A DNA stretch of 64,000 bases from Saccharospirillum sp043196875 (GTDB lineage: Bacteria; Pseudomonadota; Gammaproteobacteria; Pseudomonadales; Natronospirillaceae). Shown in pieces: positions 44,667 to 54,596 of the stretch; positions within the stretch are counted from its first letter, which is position 1, and the number at the start of each line of letters is the position of its first letter. Under the pieces are notes generated by a model, which was given only the letters and a program-made list of their open reading frames with translations, was not told the DNA's origin and did no database searches. The stretch spans positions 372,001 to 436,000 of the forward strand of contig NZ_JBEBMX010000001.1 in NCBI RefSeq assembly GCF_043196875.1, in the 5' to 3' direction. The translations under genes were made by a program, and so were the position numbers.

Positions 44667-47465
44667 ATGAATTTGCTTTGGATACCACTGTTAACCCTGA
44701 TCGGCACAGTGGTTCCGCCGCTGACCATTCGCTTTGGTCGTAGTGCCTGTGCTTTTTTCACTGCTCTATTGCCTGCGGCGGCGCTGGCTTTGGTGTTGTC
44801 CAATCTGCCCGCGGTTTTTGCCGGTGAAACCCTGGTTTCAACCATCGACTGGGTGCCGCTGCTGGGCCTGTCGGTATCGGTACATTTGGATGGCCTGGCC
44901 TTGCTGTTTGCCATCCTGGTGCTGGGCATTGGCCTGCTGATCATTCTCTACGCCCGCTATTACCTGTCCGAACAGGATTCGATGGGCCGCTTCTACGCCT
45001 ATCTGATTCTGTTTATGACCGCCATGCTCGGCATCGTGGTGTCGCACAACCTGATTCAGATGTGGGTGTTCTGGGAACTGACCAGTTTGTCGTCCTTCCT
45101 GTTGATCAGTTTCTGGCATTACAAGACCGAAGCCCGCAAAGGCGCGCGCATGGCGCTGACGGTCACCGGCATGGGCGGCCTGGCGCTGCTGGCCGGCGTG
45201 CTGTTGATCGGCAAAATTGTTGGTAGTTATGAACTGGGCGATGTGCTCGCCAGCGGCGATCTGCTGCGCGACCACGCTGCCTACCCGATCATCATTGCGC
45301 TGGTGTTGCTCGGTGCCTTCACCAAGTCGGCGCAGTTCCCTTTCCACTTCTGGCTGCCCCATGCGATGTCGGCGCCGACACCGGTCAGCGCTTACCTGCA
45401 TTCGGCCACCATGGTCAAAGCCGGCATCTTTTTGATGGCGCGCTTTTATCCGGTACTGGCCGGCACCGACCTGTGGTTTTTGGTGGTCAGCCTGACCGGT
45501 TTGCTGACTATGTTGCTCGGCGCTTACACCGCCTTGCTCAAACACGACCTGAAAGGTTTGCTGGCCTATTCGACCGTCAGTCATCTGGGTTTGATCACCC
45601 TGTTGCTAGGCATGGGTTCGGATCTGGCTGCGGTGGCGGCCGTGTTTCATATCATTAACCACGCGGCCTTTAAGGCGTCTTTGTTTATGGCCGCAGGCAT
45701 CATTGACCACGAATCCGGCTCGCGCGATATGCGTCAGCTAAACGGCCTGTGGAAGTACATGCCCTATACCGCGACGCTGGCGATGGTGGCCGCCGCGGCG
45801 ATGGCCGGGGTGCCGTTATTGAATGGTTTCCTGTCCAAGGAGATGTTCTTCGCCGAAACGCTGCACCAAAGCTCGCTCGGTTCGTTAAGCTGGATGATTC
45901 CGGTGCTCGCGACCATCGGCGCTGGCTTCTCGGTGGCCTACTCGCTGCGCTTTATTCACGATGTGTTCTTCAACGGCGAGCCGATCGATCTGCCCAAAAC
46001 CCCGCACGAGCCACCACGTTACATGCGCTTGCCGGTGGATGTGCTGGTCGCACTCTGTTTGCTGATTGGCATCTGGCCGGCGCTGCTGGTCGGTGATTTG
46101 TTGGCCTCGGCGTCGCTGGCGGTAATCGGTGGCGATAAGCTGCCCTACTACGGCCTCTATATCTGGCACGGCTTTAATCTGCCGCTGCTGATGAGCGGCC
46201 TGGCCATGGCCGGTGGCGCTTACGTCTATATCAATCGCCATAAATTGTTTCAGTTCCAGGCGCAGTTCCCTGAGGCCAATGCCAGCTTGATCTTCGATAA
46301 CAGCGTCAAATGGTTGATGCGCAAGTGCGCCGCCATCCAGGGCTGGTTCGATAACGGTTCGCTGCAACGCTACACCTTCTTCCTGGCGGTGCTGGCGCTG
46401 ATTCTGATGGCCGCGCCGCTGTTTAACCTCAACGCTACTGCTGGTTTGAAACCGCAGATTCCGATCGATGCCGTCATGCTCTCCGGCGCGGCTCTGCTGG
46501 CGTTCTGTTCGCTGGCGACCATCATCTGGCATCGCCAGCGACTGGTGGCGCTGCTGATGCTGTCGGTGGTGGGGCTGATCGTGTCGCTGGCCTTTGCGCT
46601 GTTCTCGGCACCGGATTTGGCGCTGACCCAGCTGTCGGTTGAGGTGGTGACCATCATTCTGCTGTTGCTGGCGCTCTACTTCCTGCCACAGAACACGCCC
46701 AAGGAATCGTCGCCGCGTCGAGTGGCGCGCGACTTGTCGATAGCAGCGCTGATCGGTGGTGTCATCGGCACACTGAACTACGCCCTACTGACCCGGCCAC
46801 TGGACAGCATCTCCGATTATTTCCTCGCCAACGCCAAAGAAGGCGGCGGTGGCACCAATGTGGTCAACGTCATTCTGGTCGACTTCCGCGGCTTCGATAC
46901 ACTCGGCGAGATTACTGTGCTCGGCATTGCTGCTCTGGGTATCTACAAGCTGATCTCGCGCATGCGGTTGTTCAAACCGACCGGCGATTCCAGCGGTCGT
47001 CCCTGGGCTGAAGACAAGCATCCGATGATGCTGGCGGTGATCTCCCAGGGCTTGTTGCCACTGGCGCTGCTGGTCTCGGCCTATATTTTCCTGCGTGGTC
47101 ACAACCTGCCTGGCGGTGGCTTTATCGCCGGTCTGATCACCTCCATTGCGCTGATTCAGCAGTACATCGCTCACGGTGTCGACTGGGTTAAAGACCGGCT
47201 CAAGCTGGATTACCAGAAGGTGATTGGCAGTGGTCTGTTGATCGCTGTGCTGACCGGTCTGGGCGCCTGGATCTGGGACCGGCCGTTCCTGACCTCCTGG
47301 CACGATTACCTCTACTGGCCAATCATCGGCAAGTTTGAAGTCGCCAGCGCCATGGCCTTCGACCTGGGCGTCTACCTGACTGTCGTCGGTGCCACCTTGC
47401 TGATCCTTGCCAACCTGGGCCAGCTCACCACCGGTGAGCGCGCCCGCGAGACGGAGCATCAATAA
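44667..47465 (+). CDS. mrpA: Mrp-type cation/proton antiporter, fused MrpA-MrpB subunit
   Basis: The ATG at 44667 is preceded by GGAG; a TTG at 44658 is in frame. The 932-residue protein has an NADH-dehydrogenase subunit 5-like core (about 60-480) with GRFYAYLILFMTAMLGIVVS, FHFWLPHAMSAPTPVSAYLH and the Lys/His pore residues. A MrpA-specific stretch follows. The C-terminal part (about 790-925), FLRGHNLPGGGFIAGLITSI, corresponds to MrpB, so A and B are fused as in the PhaA type. It is the largest subunit of the seven-part Na+ (or K+)/H+ antiporter used for pH and salt balance. Confidence 0.95.
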   Translation: MNLLWIPLLTLIGTVVPPLTIRFGRSACAFFTALLPAAALALVLSNLPAVFAGETLVSTIDWVPLLGLSVSVHLDGLALLFAILVLGIGLLIILYARYYLSEQDSMGRFYAYLILFMTAMLGIVVSHNLIQMWVFWELTSLSSFLLISFWHYKTEARKGARMALTVTGMGGLALLAGVLLIGKIVGSYELGDVLASGDLLRDHAAYPIIIALVLLGAFTKSAQFPFHFWLPHAMSAPTPVSAYLHSATMVKAGIFLMARFYPVLAGTDLWFLVVSLTGLLTMLLGAYTALLKHDLKGLLAYSTVSHLGLITLLLGMGSDLAAVAAVFHIINHAAFKASLFMAAGIIDHESGSRDMRQLNGLWKYMPYTATLAMVAAAAMAGVPLLNGFLSKEMFFAETLHQSSLGSLSWMIPVLATIGAGFSVAYSLRFIHDVFFNGEPIDLPKTPHEPPRYMRLPVDVLVALCLLIGIWPALLVGDLLASASLAVIGGDKLPYYGLYIWHGFNLPLLMSGLAMAGGAYVYINRHKLFQFQAQFPEANASLIFDNSVKWLMRKCAAIQGWFDNGSLQRYTFFLAVLALILMAAPLFNLNATAGLKPQIPIDAVMLSGAALLAFCSLATIIWHRQRLVALLMLSVVGLIVSLAFALFSAPDLALTQLSVEVVTIILLLLALYFLPQNTPKESSPRRVARDLSIAALIGGVIGTLNYALLTRPLDSISDYFLANAKEGGGGTNVVNVILVDFRGFDTLGEITVLGIAALGIYKLISRMRLFKPTGDSSGRPWAEDKHPMMLAVISQGLLPLALLVSAYIFLRGHNLPGGGFIAGLITSIALIQQYIAHGVDWVKDRLKLDYQKVIGSGLLIAVLTGLGAWIWDRPFLTSWHDYLYWPIIGKFEVASAMAFDLGVYLTVVGATLLILANLGQLTTGERARETEHQ

Positions 47466-47830
47466 TGGAAGCGGTATTCGCTTTTTGCGTCGGTTTGATG
47501 ACCGCCTGCGGTGTCTTTCTGACCTTGCGCGGACGCACCTTTCCGGTGGTCGTCGGCATTACGCTGTTGTCCTACGCGGTCAACCTCTTCTTGTTTTCCA
47601 GTGGTCGTTTAACCATTAATGGCGCGCCGATTCTGGGCAACGGCAGTTACGCCGACCCACTGCCGCAAGCGCTGGTGTTGACTGCCATCGTCATCGGCTT
47701 TGCGATGACCGCCTTTGTGGTCATCCTCGCCATTCGCGCCCGCGCCGACCTGGGTAACGATCACGTCGACGGCACCAACCCGCCTTCGGAAGAACCCGCC
47801 AGTGCGGTCGCCGACAAGGAGAAGCGTTGA
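47465..47830 (+). CDS. mrpC: Mrp antiporter subunit C
   Basis: A 121-residue NuoK-like protein with three membrane helices, with GVFLTLRGRTFPVVVGITLL and the conserved LPQALVLTAIVIGFAMTAFV. The charged tail ends SAVADKEKR. It overlaps mrpA by TAATG and mrpD by TGATG, within the usual A-C-D-E-F-G order. Confidence 0.94.
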   Translation: MEAVFAFCVGLMTACGVFLTLRGRTFPVVVGITLLSYAVNLFLFSSGRLTINGAPILGNGSYADPLPQALVLTAIVIGFAMTAFVVILAIRARADLGNDHVDGTNPPSEEPASAVADKEKR

Positions 47831-49332
47831 TGTCTCATCTGCCGATCCTGCCCATCCTGATTCCGCTGTTGATGGGCACTCTGATGTTGCTGCCGCCGCT
47901 CGGTGGGGGTATTCGCCGTCAGCGCACCACCAGCGTGATCAGCCTGCTGGTGTTGATCGCAGCGGCTTTCCTGCTGCTCCAGCAAAGTCTGATTCAAAGC
48001 CAGATTTATGTACTCGGTGACTGGCGTCCGCCGTTCGGCATCATCCTGGTGGCTGACCGTCTGTCGGCACTGCTGGTGTTGCTGACCTCGGTGCTGGCGT
48101 TCGGCGCATTGCTCTATTCCCTGGCTGGCGACGACAACAAGGGCAAGTATTTCCATTCGCTGTTTATGTATCAGTTGATGGGCATCAACGGCGCCTTTCT
48201 GACCGGCGATATTTTCAACCTCTTCGTCTTCTTCGAAGTGCTGCTGATCGCCTCTTACGCTTTGTTGATTCACGGCGGCGGTAAACAGAAAACCCAGGCC
48301 AGCGTGCATTACGTCACTCTGAACCTGATCGGCTCGGCGTTCTTTCTGTTCGCTCTGGGCATTCTGTACGGCACGTTGGGCACGCTGAACATGGCCGATA
48401 TGGCGTCGCGTGCGGCCGGCCTGTCACCGAGCATGCGCATTCTGGCGCAGACCGGGGTGCTGTTGCTGCTGCTGGTGTTTGGTCTGAAAACCGCCATGCT
48501 GCCGTTGCATTTCTGGCTGCCGCGCACCTATTCGGTCGCCAGCGCGCCGGTAGCGGCGCTCTTTGCCATCATGACCAAGGTGGGCATCTACGCCATCTTC
48601 CGCATTCACACCGTCGTCTTTGGCGCTGGTGCGGGCGAACTGGCATTCGTTGCCGTGCCGTGGATCTGGCCGCTGGCCATCGGCACCATCGTGGTAGCGT
48701 CCGTCGGTGCGCTGGCAGCACCGACGCTGCGTTTGCTGATCGCCAATCTGGTGCTGATCTCCGCCGGCACGCTGCTGCTGGCGATTGTCTTGCTGAACCC
48801 CGAGGCCTTTATCGCCGGGCTCTATTATCTGGTACACACCACCTTGGTGACCGGCGCGCTGTTTTTGCTGGCGGATCTGATTGCCACCCAGCGCGGCCAG
48901 GCGTCAGACCGCTTTGTCGTCAGCCGACCCATGGCGCAAGCACCGATTCTGGGCGCGCTGTTCTTCGTGGCCGCGGTCACCGTGGTCGGCCTGCCACCGC
49001 TGTCCGGCTTTATCGGCAAAGCCCTGCTGCTGCAGGCCGCCGATACCGCCACCACCATGGCCTGGGTGTGGAGCACTATCCTGCTCAGCAGTCTGGCCGT
49101 TATGGTGGCGCTGTCGCGCGCTGGTACCAACCTGTTCTGGCACTTGTCGGGTTCCAAACCCAGCAGTGAAACAGCCGCGCCAGTGCAACTGGCGGCGGTT
49201 ATTTTACTGTTGCTGGCATCGCCGCTGCTGGTCATTTTCGGTGGTTCCGCGACCGAGTTTGCCGCTGGCGCCGTGGCGCAGATGGAAGCCATCTATCCCG
49301 ATGTCCAGCCGCTGCTGGAAGGAGGTCGCTGA
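47830..49332 (+). CDS. mrpD: Mrp antiporter subunit D
   Basis: The ATG at 47830 overlaps the mrpC stop. The 500-residue protein has about 13-14 membrane helices and is related to NuoM/NuoN. Typical segments are GINGAFLTGDIFNLFVFFEV, with the conserved Glu, and LKTAMLPLHFWLPRTYSVAS, with the conserved Lys. It is a proposed proton or sodium path of the complex. Confidence 0.95.
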   Translation: MSHLPILPILIPLLMGTLMLLPPLGGGIRRQRTTSVISLLVLIAAAFLLLQQSLIQSQIYVLGDWRPPFGIILVADRLSALLVLLTSVLAFGALLYSLAGDDNKGKYFHSLFMYQLMGINGAFLTGDIFNLFVFFEVLLIASYALLIHGGGKQKTQASVHYVTLNLIGSAFFLFALGILYGTLGTLNMADMASRAAGLSPSMRILAQTGVLLLLLVFGLKTAMLPLHFWLPRTYSVASAPVAALFAIMTKVGIYAIFRIHTVVFGAGAGELAFVAVPWIWPLAIGTIVVASVGALAAPTLRLLIANLVLISAGTLLLAIVLLNPEAFIAGLYYLVHTTLVTGALFLLADLIATQRGQASDRFVVSRPMAQAPILGALFFVAAVTVVGLPPLSGFIGKALLLQAADTATTMAWVWSTILLSSLAVMVALSRAGTNLFWHLSGSKPSSETAAPVQLAAVILLLLASPLLVIFGGSATEFAAGAVAQMEAIYPDVQPLLEGGR

Positions 49333-49820
49333 TGAACCGCCTGTTGCCCCATCCCTTCCTGAGTCTGATTCTGTTCGTGGTCTGGTTGCTGTTGAACAAC
49401 TCCATCGCGCCTGGTCATATTCTGTTAGCCGCGATTCTGGCGTTGGTGATTCCAAAGCTGACCACACCCTTGCAAAAAACCCATCCAACCTTGCGTAAAC
49501 CGGTATTGGCAGCGCGCTATGTACTGATGCTGTTGTGGGACATTGTGTTGTCCAACGTCGAGGTGGCCATTCAGGTGCTCGGTCCGCTGCGCAAACTGAA
49601 TCCGGGTTTTATTGTGATTCCTCTGGATACCACCGAGCACCTGCCGGTGACCTTGCTGGCTTCCAGTATTTCGCTGACACCCGGTACCGTGAGTGTTGAG
49701 GTGAGCAAAGATCGCAGCCATCTCTATGTGCATGTGTTGAACCTGGATGACGAAGCTAAGACCATCGCCACCATCAAGCAACGCTACGAAAAACCGCTCA
49801 AGGAGATGTTCGGATGCTGA
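49332..49820 (+). CDS. mrpE: Mrp antiporter subunit E
   Basis: A 162-residue protein with two to three N-terminal hydrophobic segments and a soluble C-terminal domain. The family marks are GFIVIPLDTTEHLPVTLLAS and SISLTPGTVSVEVSKD. The start overlaps the mrpD stop by one base and the stop overlaps mrpF. Confidence 0.94.
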   Translation: MNRLLPHPFLSLILFVVWLLLNNSIAPGHILLAAILALVIPKLTTPLQKTHPTLRKPVLAARYVLMLLWDIVLSNVEVAIQVLGPLRKLNPGFIVIPLDTTEHLPVTLLASSISLTPGTVSVEVSKDRSHLYVHVLNLDDEAKTIATIKQRYEKPLKEMFGC

Positions 49821-50083
49821 CCCTGATCATCCTGATTTGTTGCGCCCTGGTCGGGGTTGCGCTGCTGCTGAATCTGTATCGGCTGATCCAGGGGCCGAGC
49901 GTGCTCGATCGCATTCTGGCGCTCGACACCATGTACATTAATTCCATCGCGCTGATCGTCTTGCTGGGGCTGTTTTTCGGCTCACCACTGTACTTCGAAG
50001 GCGCCCTGCTGATTGCCATGCTCGGCTTCGTCAGCACCGCTGCGCTGTGCAAATATCTGTTGCGCGGCGACATCATCGAATAA
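49814..50083 (+). CDS. mrpF: Mrp antiporter subunit F
   Basis: An 89-residue protein with three membrane helices. The central segment RLIQGPSVLDRILALDTMYI, with the conserved Asp residues, is typical of MrpF/PhaF. It overlaps mrpE by seven bases and precedes mrpG by 21 bases. Confidence 0.94.
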   Translation: MLTLIILICCALVGVALLLNLYRLIQGPSVLDRILALDTMYINSIALIVLLGLFFGSPLYFEGALLIAMLGFVSTAALCKYLLRGDIIE

Positions 50084-50104
50084 CGCAAAGGACGGATTAG
50101 CACC

Positions 50105-50467
50105 ATGAATGCTGTTACCGAATGGATCGTAGTAGCGCTGCTGCTGCTGGGCTCGATTTTTCTGCTGGTCGGCTCCATCGGCCTGGCACGGCTGCCGGAT
50201 TTTTTCACTCGCCTGCACGCCCCGACCAAGGCATCAACGCTGGGTATTGGCGGGGTGTTGATCGCATCCTGTATTTATTTCAGCTTCGATCAGAACGGTT
50301 TGAGCGTGAAAGAACTGGTGATCACCTTGTTCCTGTTGATCACCGCGCCAATCACCGCGCACATGCTGGCCAAGGCGGCGCTGCATCAGGACAGCGAACC
50401 GCTGGAACGCACGCGTAATACCGACCTCACACAACAAGCCAAAGAACGCGATAATCCACAGTCTTAA
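50105..50467 (+). CDS. mrpG: Mrp antiporter subunit G
   Basis: A 120-residue protein with three membrane helices. The loop LARLPDFFTRLHAPTKASTL is the standard MrpG signature, and the C-terminal helix ends in ITAPITAHMLAKAALH. It is the last gene of the Mrp operon. No clear terminator follows in the 200 bases before the chemoreceptor gene. Confidence 0.94.
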   Translation: MNAVTEWIVVALLLLGSIFLLVGSIGLARLPDFFTRLHAPTKASTLGIGGVLIASCIYFSFDQNGLSVKELVITLFLLITAPITAHMLAKAALHQDSEPLERTRNTDLTQQAKERDNPQS

Positions 50468-50669
50468 GCTGAACAGCGTGCGGCTGCTTTGGTACGGAGC
50501 GTCCCTAAACCCGCCGAAGCTCTAACACCGCCGCACCACTGCTCGCTTAGCCCGACAGGCCATCTCAAAAGACCGGTTTTTAGCACCCTCTTTCACCGTT
50601 GGCCAGCTAGCGCCTTGACCAGCTTGAACTAAGCTTCATCAACCCTGTTCACTCTGGTAATTCCCCAAC

Positions 50670-52559
50670 ATGAAAAACTTGTCTTTGCGGTTCAAATTAC
50701 TGCTGACGTCCACCCTCTGCCTGATCATTTTGACCGCTGCGCTGCTCTGGCTGAGCCTGTCCAGCCTCAGTTCCAACATCAAACAAACGCTCGACCGTGA
50801 TGTCGATCTGTTCGCCACCGCCTTTGCCGAACGCGTCGGCGCCTGGCTGGATGATCGCCGCAATAGCATCAAGGAAGTGGCCGAAGCCCTGCCGCAAAAC
50901 CCCAATGTTGAGCCTTACCAGTTTCTCGATCTGGTGGTGCAGGGTTTAAGACTGTCGCTGGCCTATTACGGTACTGAGCAAGGCGAGATGTATCGCAGCA
51001 CCCGCACTGATATTGAAGGCTATGATCCACGGGTACGCAGTTGGTACAAAGGGGCGATGGCCAACCAGGGCAGCTTCTTAGCCGATCCATTTACCTCGGC
51101 AACCTCGGGTGAATTTGTGGTCACCCTGGCCGAACCGGTACGCCGCAACAATCGTATTATTGGCGTCGTCGGTGGCAACCTGACCCTGGATACGCTGACC
51201 GAAAACGTCAACGCTTTGGAAGTACCGGGCAACGGCTATGCTATTTTGATTGACCGCAATGGGCAGTTGGTGGCGCACCCCAACAGCGATTGGCAGCGCA
51301 AACCCGCGGTCGAATTCTCCCCCTTTATTACTGCGGAAAATCTAAGCCGATTAGTCGAAGACGACAGTTTGGTTGAAGCCGATATTGCCGGCCAGGAGAG
51401 TTTCGTCTTCGCGGTCGGCATTCCCACCACCGAATGGACACTGCTGCTGGTGATGGACAAAGCCACCATGATGGCACCGGTCAACCAACAGTTATTTATT
51501 CAACTAGGCACGGCTCTGGTGATCGTGATGGTCGCCATCGCTGCGCTGCTGGCGTTGTTTAAAGTGTTGTTTAAAAGCCTGGAAACGGTATCGAGCACGC
51601 TGCACGAAATCGCCAGTGGTAATGGTGACTTAACGCAGCGTTTGCCGATTCACAGCAACGACGAAATCGGTCAGTTATCGGGCAATTTCAATCGCTTTGT
51701 CGAACAGTTGCACGGCATTGTTTCGCGGTTGGTGACAGCGGCCAACGAATTGCGCAGTCAGGCGGACTCCGCAGCGCTGTCGGCGCAGAAACAACACGAC
51801 CGGGTGCAACGTCACAAATCAGAAATCGATATGGTGGCGACCGCCGTGACCGAAATGTCATCGGCGACTCAGGAAATTGCCGGTAATGCCGAACGTACCG
51901 CTGACTCAGCCAGAGATACCGTTAAGCTCAGTAACGCCGGCCAACAACAGGTCGATAAGAGTCAGCAGTCGATTGAAACCCTGGCTCAGGAAGTCAGTTC
52001 AGCAGGCAAGATCATTGCCGAACTGAATAAACATGCTCAGCAAATCAATTCCATTCTGTCGACCATTTCTGGCATCTCCGAACAGACCAACCTGCTGGCG
52101 TTAAACGCCGCTATTGAAGCGGCACGCGCTGGTGAACATGGTCGCGGTTTTGCCGTGGTCGCCGATGAAGTACGGATGCTCTCAAGCCGCACACACGAAT
52201 CGACCAAGGAAATCGAAGAGATGATCAGTGCCTTGGGTGAAGCCACCGAACGCGCGGTGGATTCAATGAACAAAGGCGGCGAGCTGGCATCACAAAGCGT
52301 GGCCGATGCGGTTAAAGCCAGCGACAGCCTGAAGCAGATTGCCGAGGCCATCAGCGCCATTAACGACCGCGCCACTCAAATTGCCGCAGCTGCGGAAGAA
52401 CAGGCATCGGTCACGGTAGAGATCAACCGCAACACTGAAACCATTCGCGAAGTCGGCGATGAAATGGCCACCGAAAGTGAAGTGGCCAGCAATACCGCCA
52501 AGCGCTTGCTGGAGTTGAGCAATCGACTCAACGAAGACGTGCTGCGCTTTAAAGTCTGA
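50670..52559 (+). CDS. Methyl-accepting chemotaxis protein with a double Cache sensor
   Basis: A 629-residue protein. A first membrane helix (about 10-30) is followed by a periplasmic dCache_1-type domain (about 40-270) with DPRVRSWYKGAM and FTSATSGEFVVTLAEPV. A second helix lies at about 275-300. HAMP and the signalling region follow, with the hairpin tip EQTNLLALNAAIEAARAGEH. The dCache motif with YKGAM and SGEFVVTLA is of the kind that binds amino acids or other small organic ligands; I cannot name the ligand. There is no C-terminal CheR pentapeptide (end LRFKV). The gene is monocistronic and followed by a strong terminator. Confidence 0.93.
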   Translation: MKNLSLRFKLLLTSTLCLIILTAALLWLSLSSLSSNIKQTLDRDVDLFATAFAERVGAWLDDRRNSIKEVAEALPQNPNVEPYQFLDLVVQGLRLSLAYYGTEQGEMYRSTRTDIEGYDPRVRSWYKGAMANQGSFLADPFTSATSGEFVVTLAEPVRRNNRIIGVVGGNLTLDTLTENVNALEVPGNGYAILIDRNGQLVAHPNSDWQRKPAVEFSPFITAENLSRLVEDDSLVEADIAGQESFVFAVGIPTTEWTLLLVMDKATMMAPVNQQLFIQLGTALVIVMVAIAALLALFKVLFKSLETVSSTLHEIASGNGDLTQRLPIHSNDEIGQLSGNFNRFVEQLHGIVSRLVTAANELRSQADSAALSAQKQHDRVQRHKSEIDMVATAVTEMSSATQEIAGNAERTADSARDTVKLSNAGQQQVDKSQQSIETLAQEVSSAGKIIAELNKHAQQINSILSTISGISEQTNLLALNAAIEAARAGEHGRGFAVVADEVRMLSSRTHESTKEIEEMISALGEATERAVDSMNKGGELASQSVADAVKASDSLKQIAEAISAINDRATQIAAAAEEQASVTVEINRNTETIREVGDEMATESEVASNTAKRLLELSNRLNEDVLRFKV

Positions 52560-52571
52560 ATAATGTCCGCA

Positions 52572-52609
52572 AACGCCCGCCGTTGGTTTAGCACGGCGGG
52601 CGTTTTTTA
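52572..52609 (+). terminator. Rho-independent terminator after the chemoreceptor gene
   Basis: Twelve-base perfect stem AACGCCCGCCGT with ACGGCGGGCGTT, a nine-base loop and a T-run. It lies between convergent genes and may serve both. Confidence 0.93.
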
Positions 52610-52610
52610 T

Positions 52611-52949
52611 TCAGGCTTTTTTGACAAATTCCGACTTCAGTTTCATCGCGCCGATGCCATCGATTTTGCAATCGATGTCGTGATCGCCATCGACCAGGCG
52701 AATGTTTTTCACCTTGGTACCAACCTTCACCACTGACGATGATCCTTTCACTTTCAGGTCTTTGATAACAGTCACGGTATCGCCGTCGGCCAAAGGCTGA
52801 CCGTTGGCATCGGTAATAACCGGCGCCTCATTTTCTGCAGCCGTCTCGGTCGCAGACCACTCATGGCCGCATTCCGGGCAGACCCACAGACCTCGATCCT
52901 GATAACTGTATTGGCCCTGGCATTGTGGGCAGGCTGGTGTATCGCTCAT
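52611..52949 (-). CDS. yjdM: YjdM/PhnA-family zinc-ribbon protein
   Basis: The ATG at 52949 is preceded by AAGGGG; a TTG at 52964 overlaps that site. The 112-residue length fits YjdM (formerly PhnA). An N-terminal zinc ribbon has CPQCQGQYSYQDRGLWVCPEC, two CxxC pairs. The C-terminal SH3-like domain has DGDTVTVIKDLKVKGSSSVV and GIGAMKLKSEFVKKA. The cellular role is not established; the old link to phosphonate use came from gene order in E. coli. Confidence 0.93.
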   Translation of the reverse strand: MSDTPACPQCQGQYSYQDRGLWVCPECGHEWSATETAAENEAPVITDANGQPLADGDTVTVIKDLKVKGSSSVVKVGTKVKNIRLVDGDHDIDCKIDGIGAMKLKSEFVKKA

Positions 52950-53030
52950 GGTAAACCCCTTCAATAAAAAGCCCCGGCCAGAACAACCAGGGCGAGCGAC
53001 TATAACCCAGACGGCGACAAAAACCCTGCC

Positions 53031-54596
53031 TCAGATCAACGCCTTGTTCCGCTCTCTCAGCAGCAGAGTGGGAATCATCGTCAGCACAAATAAAGCACCG
53101 ACCAGCCAGAAGCTGTCGCGGTAAGCGTGGATGTTGCTCTGCACGTAAACCATCTGGCCCAGATAACTCATCACCCCAACGCTTTGCGCATCACCACTCA
53201 GGCCGGCCTGACCGAGCAACGCGGATACCTGCCCCATCAATTCGGTGGTCGAGCTGTTGGCGGTGGTCTGAGCCGCAGCCAGATGGCTGGCATACACCTG
53301 AGTGCGGGTACTGAGATAGAGCGTCAGCAGATTCACACCGAAGGCCGAACCCAATTGCCGCACAAAGTTGATGGCACCCGTGCCCTGACCGACCAGCTCC
53401 GGCGGCAGCGCCTTCAATGCACCGGCGTTGAGGCTGGGCATAATAAAGCCCAGACCCACCCGGCCGAGCAAAGTCCACCAGGCCAGCTGCCAAAACGATG
53501 AACCATAATCGATGTTCGACTGCAAAAACGACGAAGCGGCGAACAAGGCCAAACCAACCAGAATCGTAAGATAGGCCGGCACCCGATCCGACAACCGACC
53601 GGCAATAGGAAACACCACGCCCATCGCCAGACCCGCCGGCATCAACAGCAAACCCGACAGCGTTGGCGTATAGCCCTGGATGGTCTGCACAAAGAGCGGC
53701 ATCAGGAAGGTCGAACCGAACAGGCCGGCGCCAAAGATAAAGGAAATCACCGAGGCGCTGGCGTAGGTCGGGTTGGCGAACAGCCGAAAATTGAGCAGCG
53801 GCGCCGAGGCAGTCAGCTCACGCCACACAAAGCCGGCGGCGGTGAGAATCGACAGCGTGAAATAGATCAGGATGACGTCGGAGGTCCAGCCATCACGCGA
53901 GCCGTTCGACAGCGCCGTCAGCAACGAGACCAGAAAGGCGATCATCAGCGCAAAGCCGGTCCAGTCAAAACGCTTGATCGCCTCATGCGTCAGGCGGCCG
54001 GGCATATAGAGCATACCCAGTAAGACGCCAGCGACACAGAACGGCAGCGGCATAAAGAAGATATAGCGCCAGCTGAAGCTGTCGATCATCAGCCCGCCCA
54101 GCGTCGGCCCGAGCGCCGGCGCCAGCACCACACCGATGGCGTAAATACCCATCGCCGAGCCGCGTTTTTCCGGCGGAAACACCTGGAAGATGGTCTGCAT
54201 CGCCAGCGGCTGTAACACCCCGGCCGCAGCACCCTGAAGGATGCGCGCCAGAATCAACACGCCGCTGCTCGGCGCGATCCCACCGAGAATGGAGGCGAAG
54301 GTGAAGATGATCACCGCGGTCAAATAGGTAAAGCGCTGCCCGAAGGATTCGACCATCCAGGCGTTGACCAGCATGGTGCCGGTCATCGCCGCCAGAAAAC
54401 CTGTCGACAGCAACTGCGCCTGATCCTGGCTCATGCCCAGCGCGCCCATAATGTCTGGCAGCGCCACATTGACGATGGTCGCGATCAGAATGGTGGCGAT
54501 GGTGCCCATCATGACGGTGGCGGTCACCAGCCAACGATAACCCGGACCGTGCCGTTCGAAGCGCGCCGCCAGGCTGTCTGGAGCGCTGTTAGCCAC
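53031..54596 (-). CDS. DHA2-family MFS efflux permease (EmrB-like)
   Basis: A 521-residue protein with about 14 membrane helices, the DHA2/EmrB-QacA layout. Motifs include the helix-1 segment ATILIATIVNVALPDIMGAL, LLSTGFLAAMTGTMLVNAWM and motif-C-like GIYAIGVVLAPALGPTLGG. It exports drugs or other hydrophobic compounds by proton antiport. It overlaps the upstream EmrA-like gene by eight bases, so the two should form a tripartite pump with an outer-membrane channel encoded elsewhere. Confidence 0.92.
   Translation of the reverse strand: MANSAPDSLAARFERHGPGYRWLVTATVMMGTIATILIATIVNVALPDIMGALGMSQDQAQLLSTGFLAAMTGTMLVNAWMVESFGQRFTYLTAVIIFTFASILGGIAPSSGVLILARILQGAAAGVLQPLAMQTIFQVFPPEKRGSAMGIYAIGVVLAPALGPTLGGLMIDSFSWRYIFFMPLPFCVAGVLLGMLYMPGRLTHEAIKRFDWTGFALMIAFLVSLLTALSNGSRDGWTSDVILIYFTLSILTAAGFVWRELTASAPLLNFRLFANPTYASASVISFIFGAGLFGSTFLMPLFVQTIQGYTPTLSGLLLMPAGLAMGVVFPIAGRLSDRVPAYLTILVGLALFAASSFLQSNIDYGSSFWQLAWWTLLGRVGLGFIMPSLNAGALKALPPELVGQGTGAINFVRQLGSAFGVNLLTLYLSTRTQVYASHLAAAQTTANSSTTELMGQVSALLGQAGLSGDAQSVGVMSYLGQMVYVQSNIHAYRDSFWLVGALFVLTMIPTLLLRERNKALI

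Noticed and set aside
50468..50669. Possible sigma-28 (FliA) promoter before the chemoreceptor gene (TAAA ... GCCG).
   Set aside because: The spacing is about 16 bases and the -10 side does not match GCCGATAA, so it was not listed.
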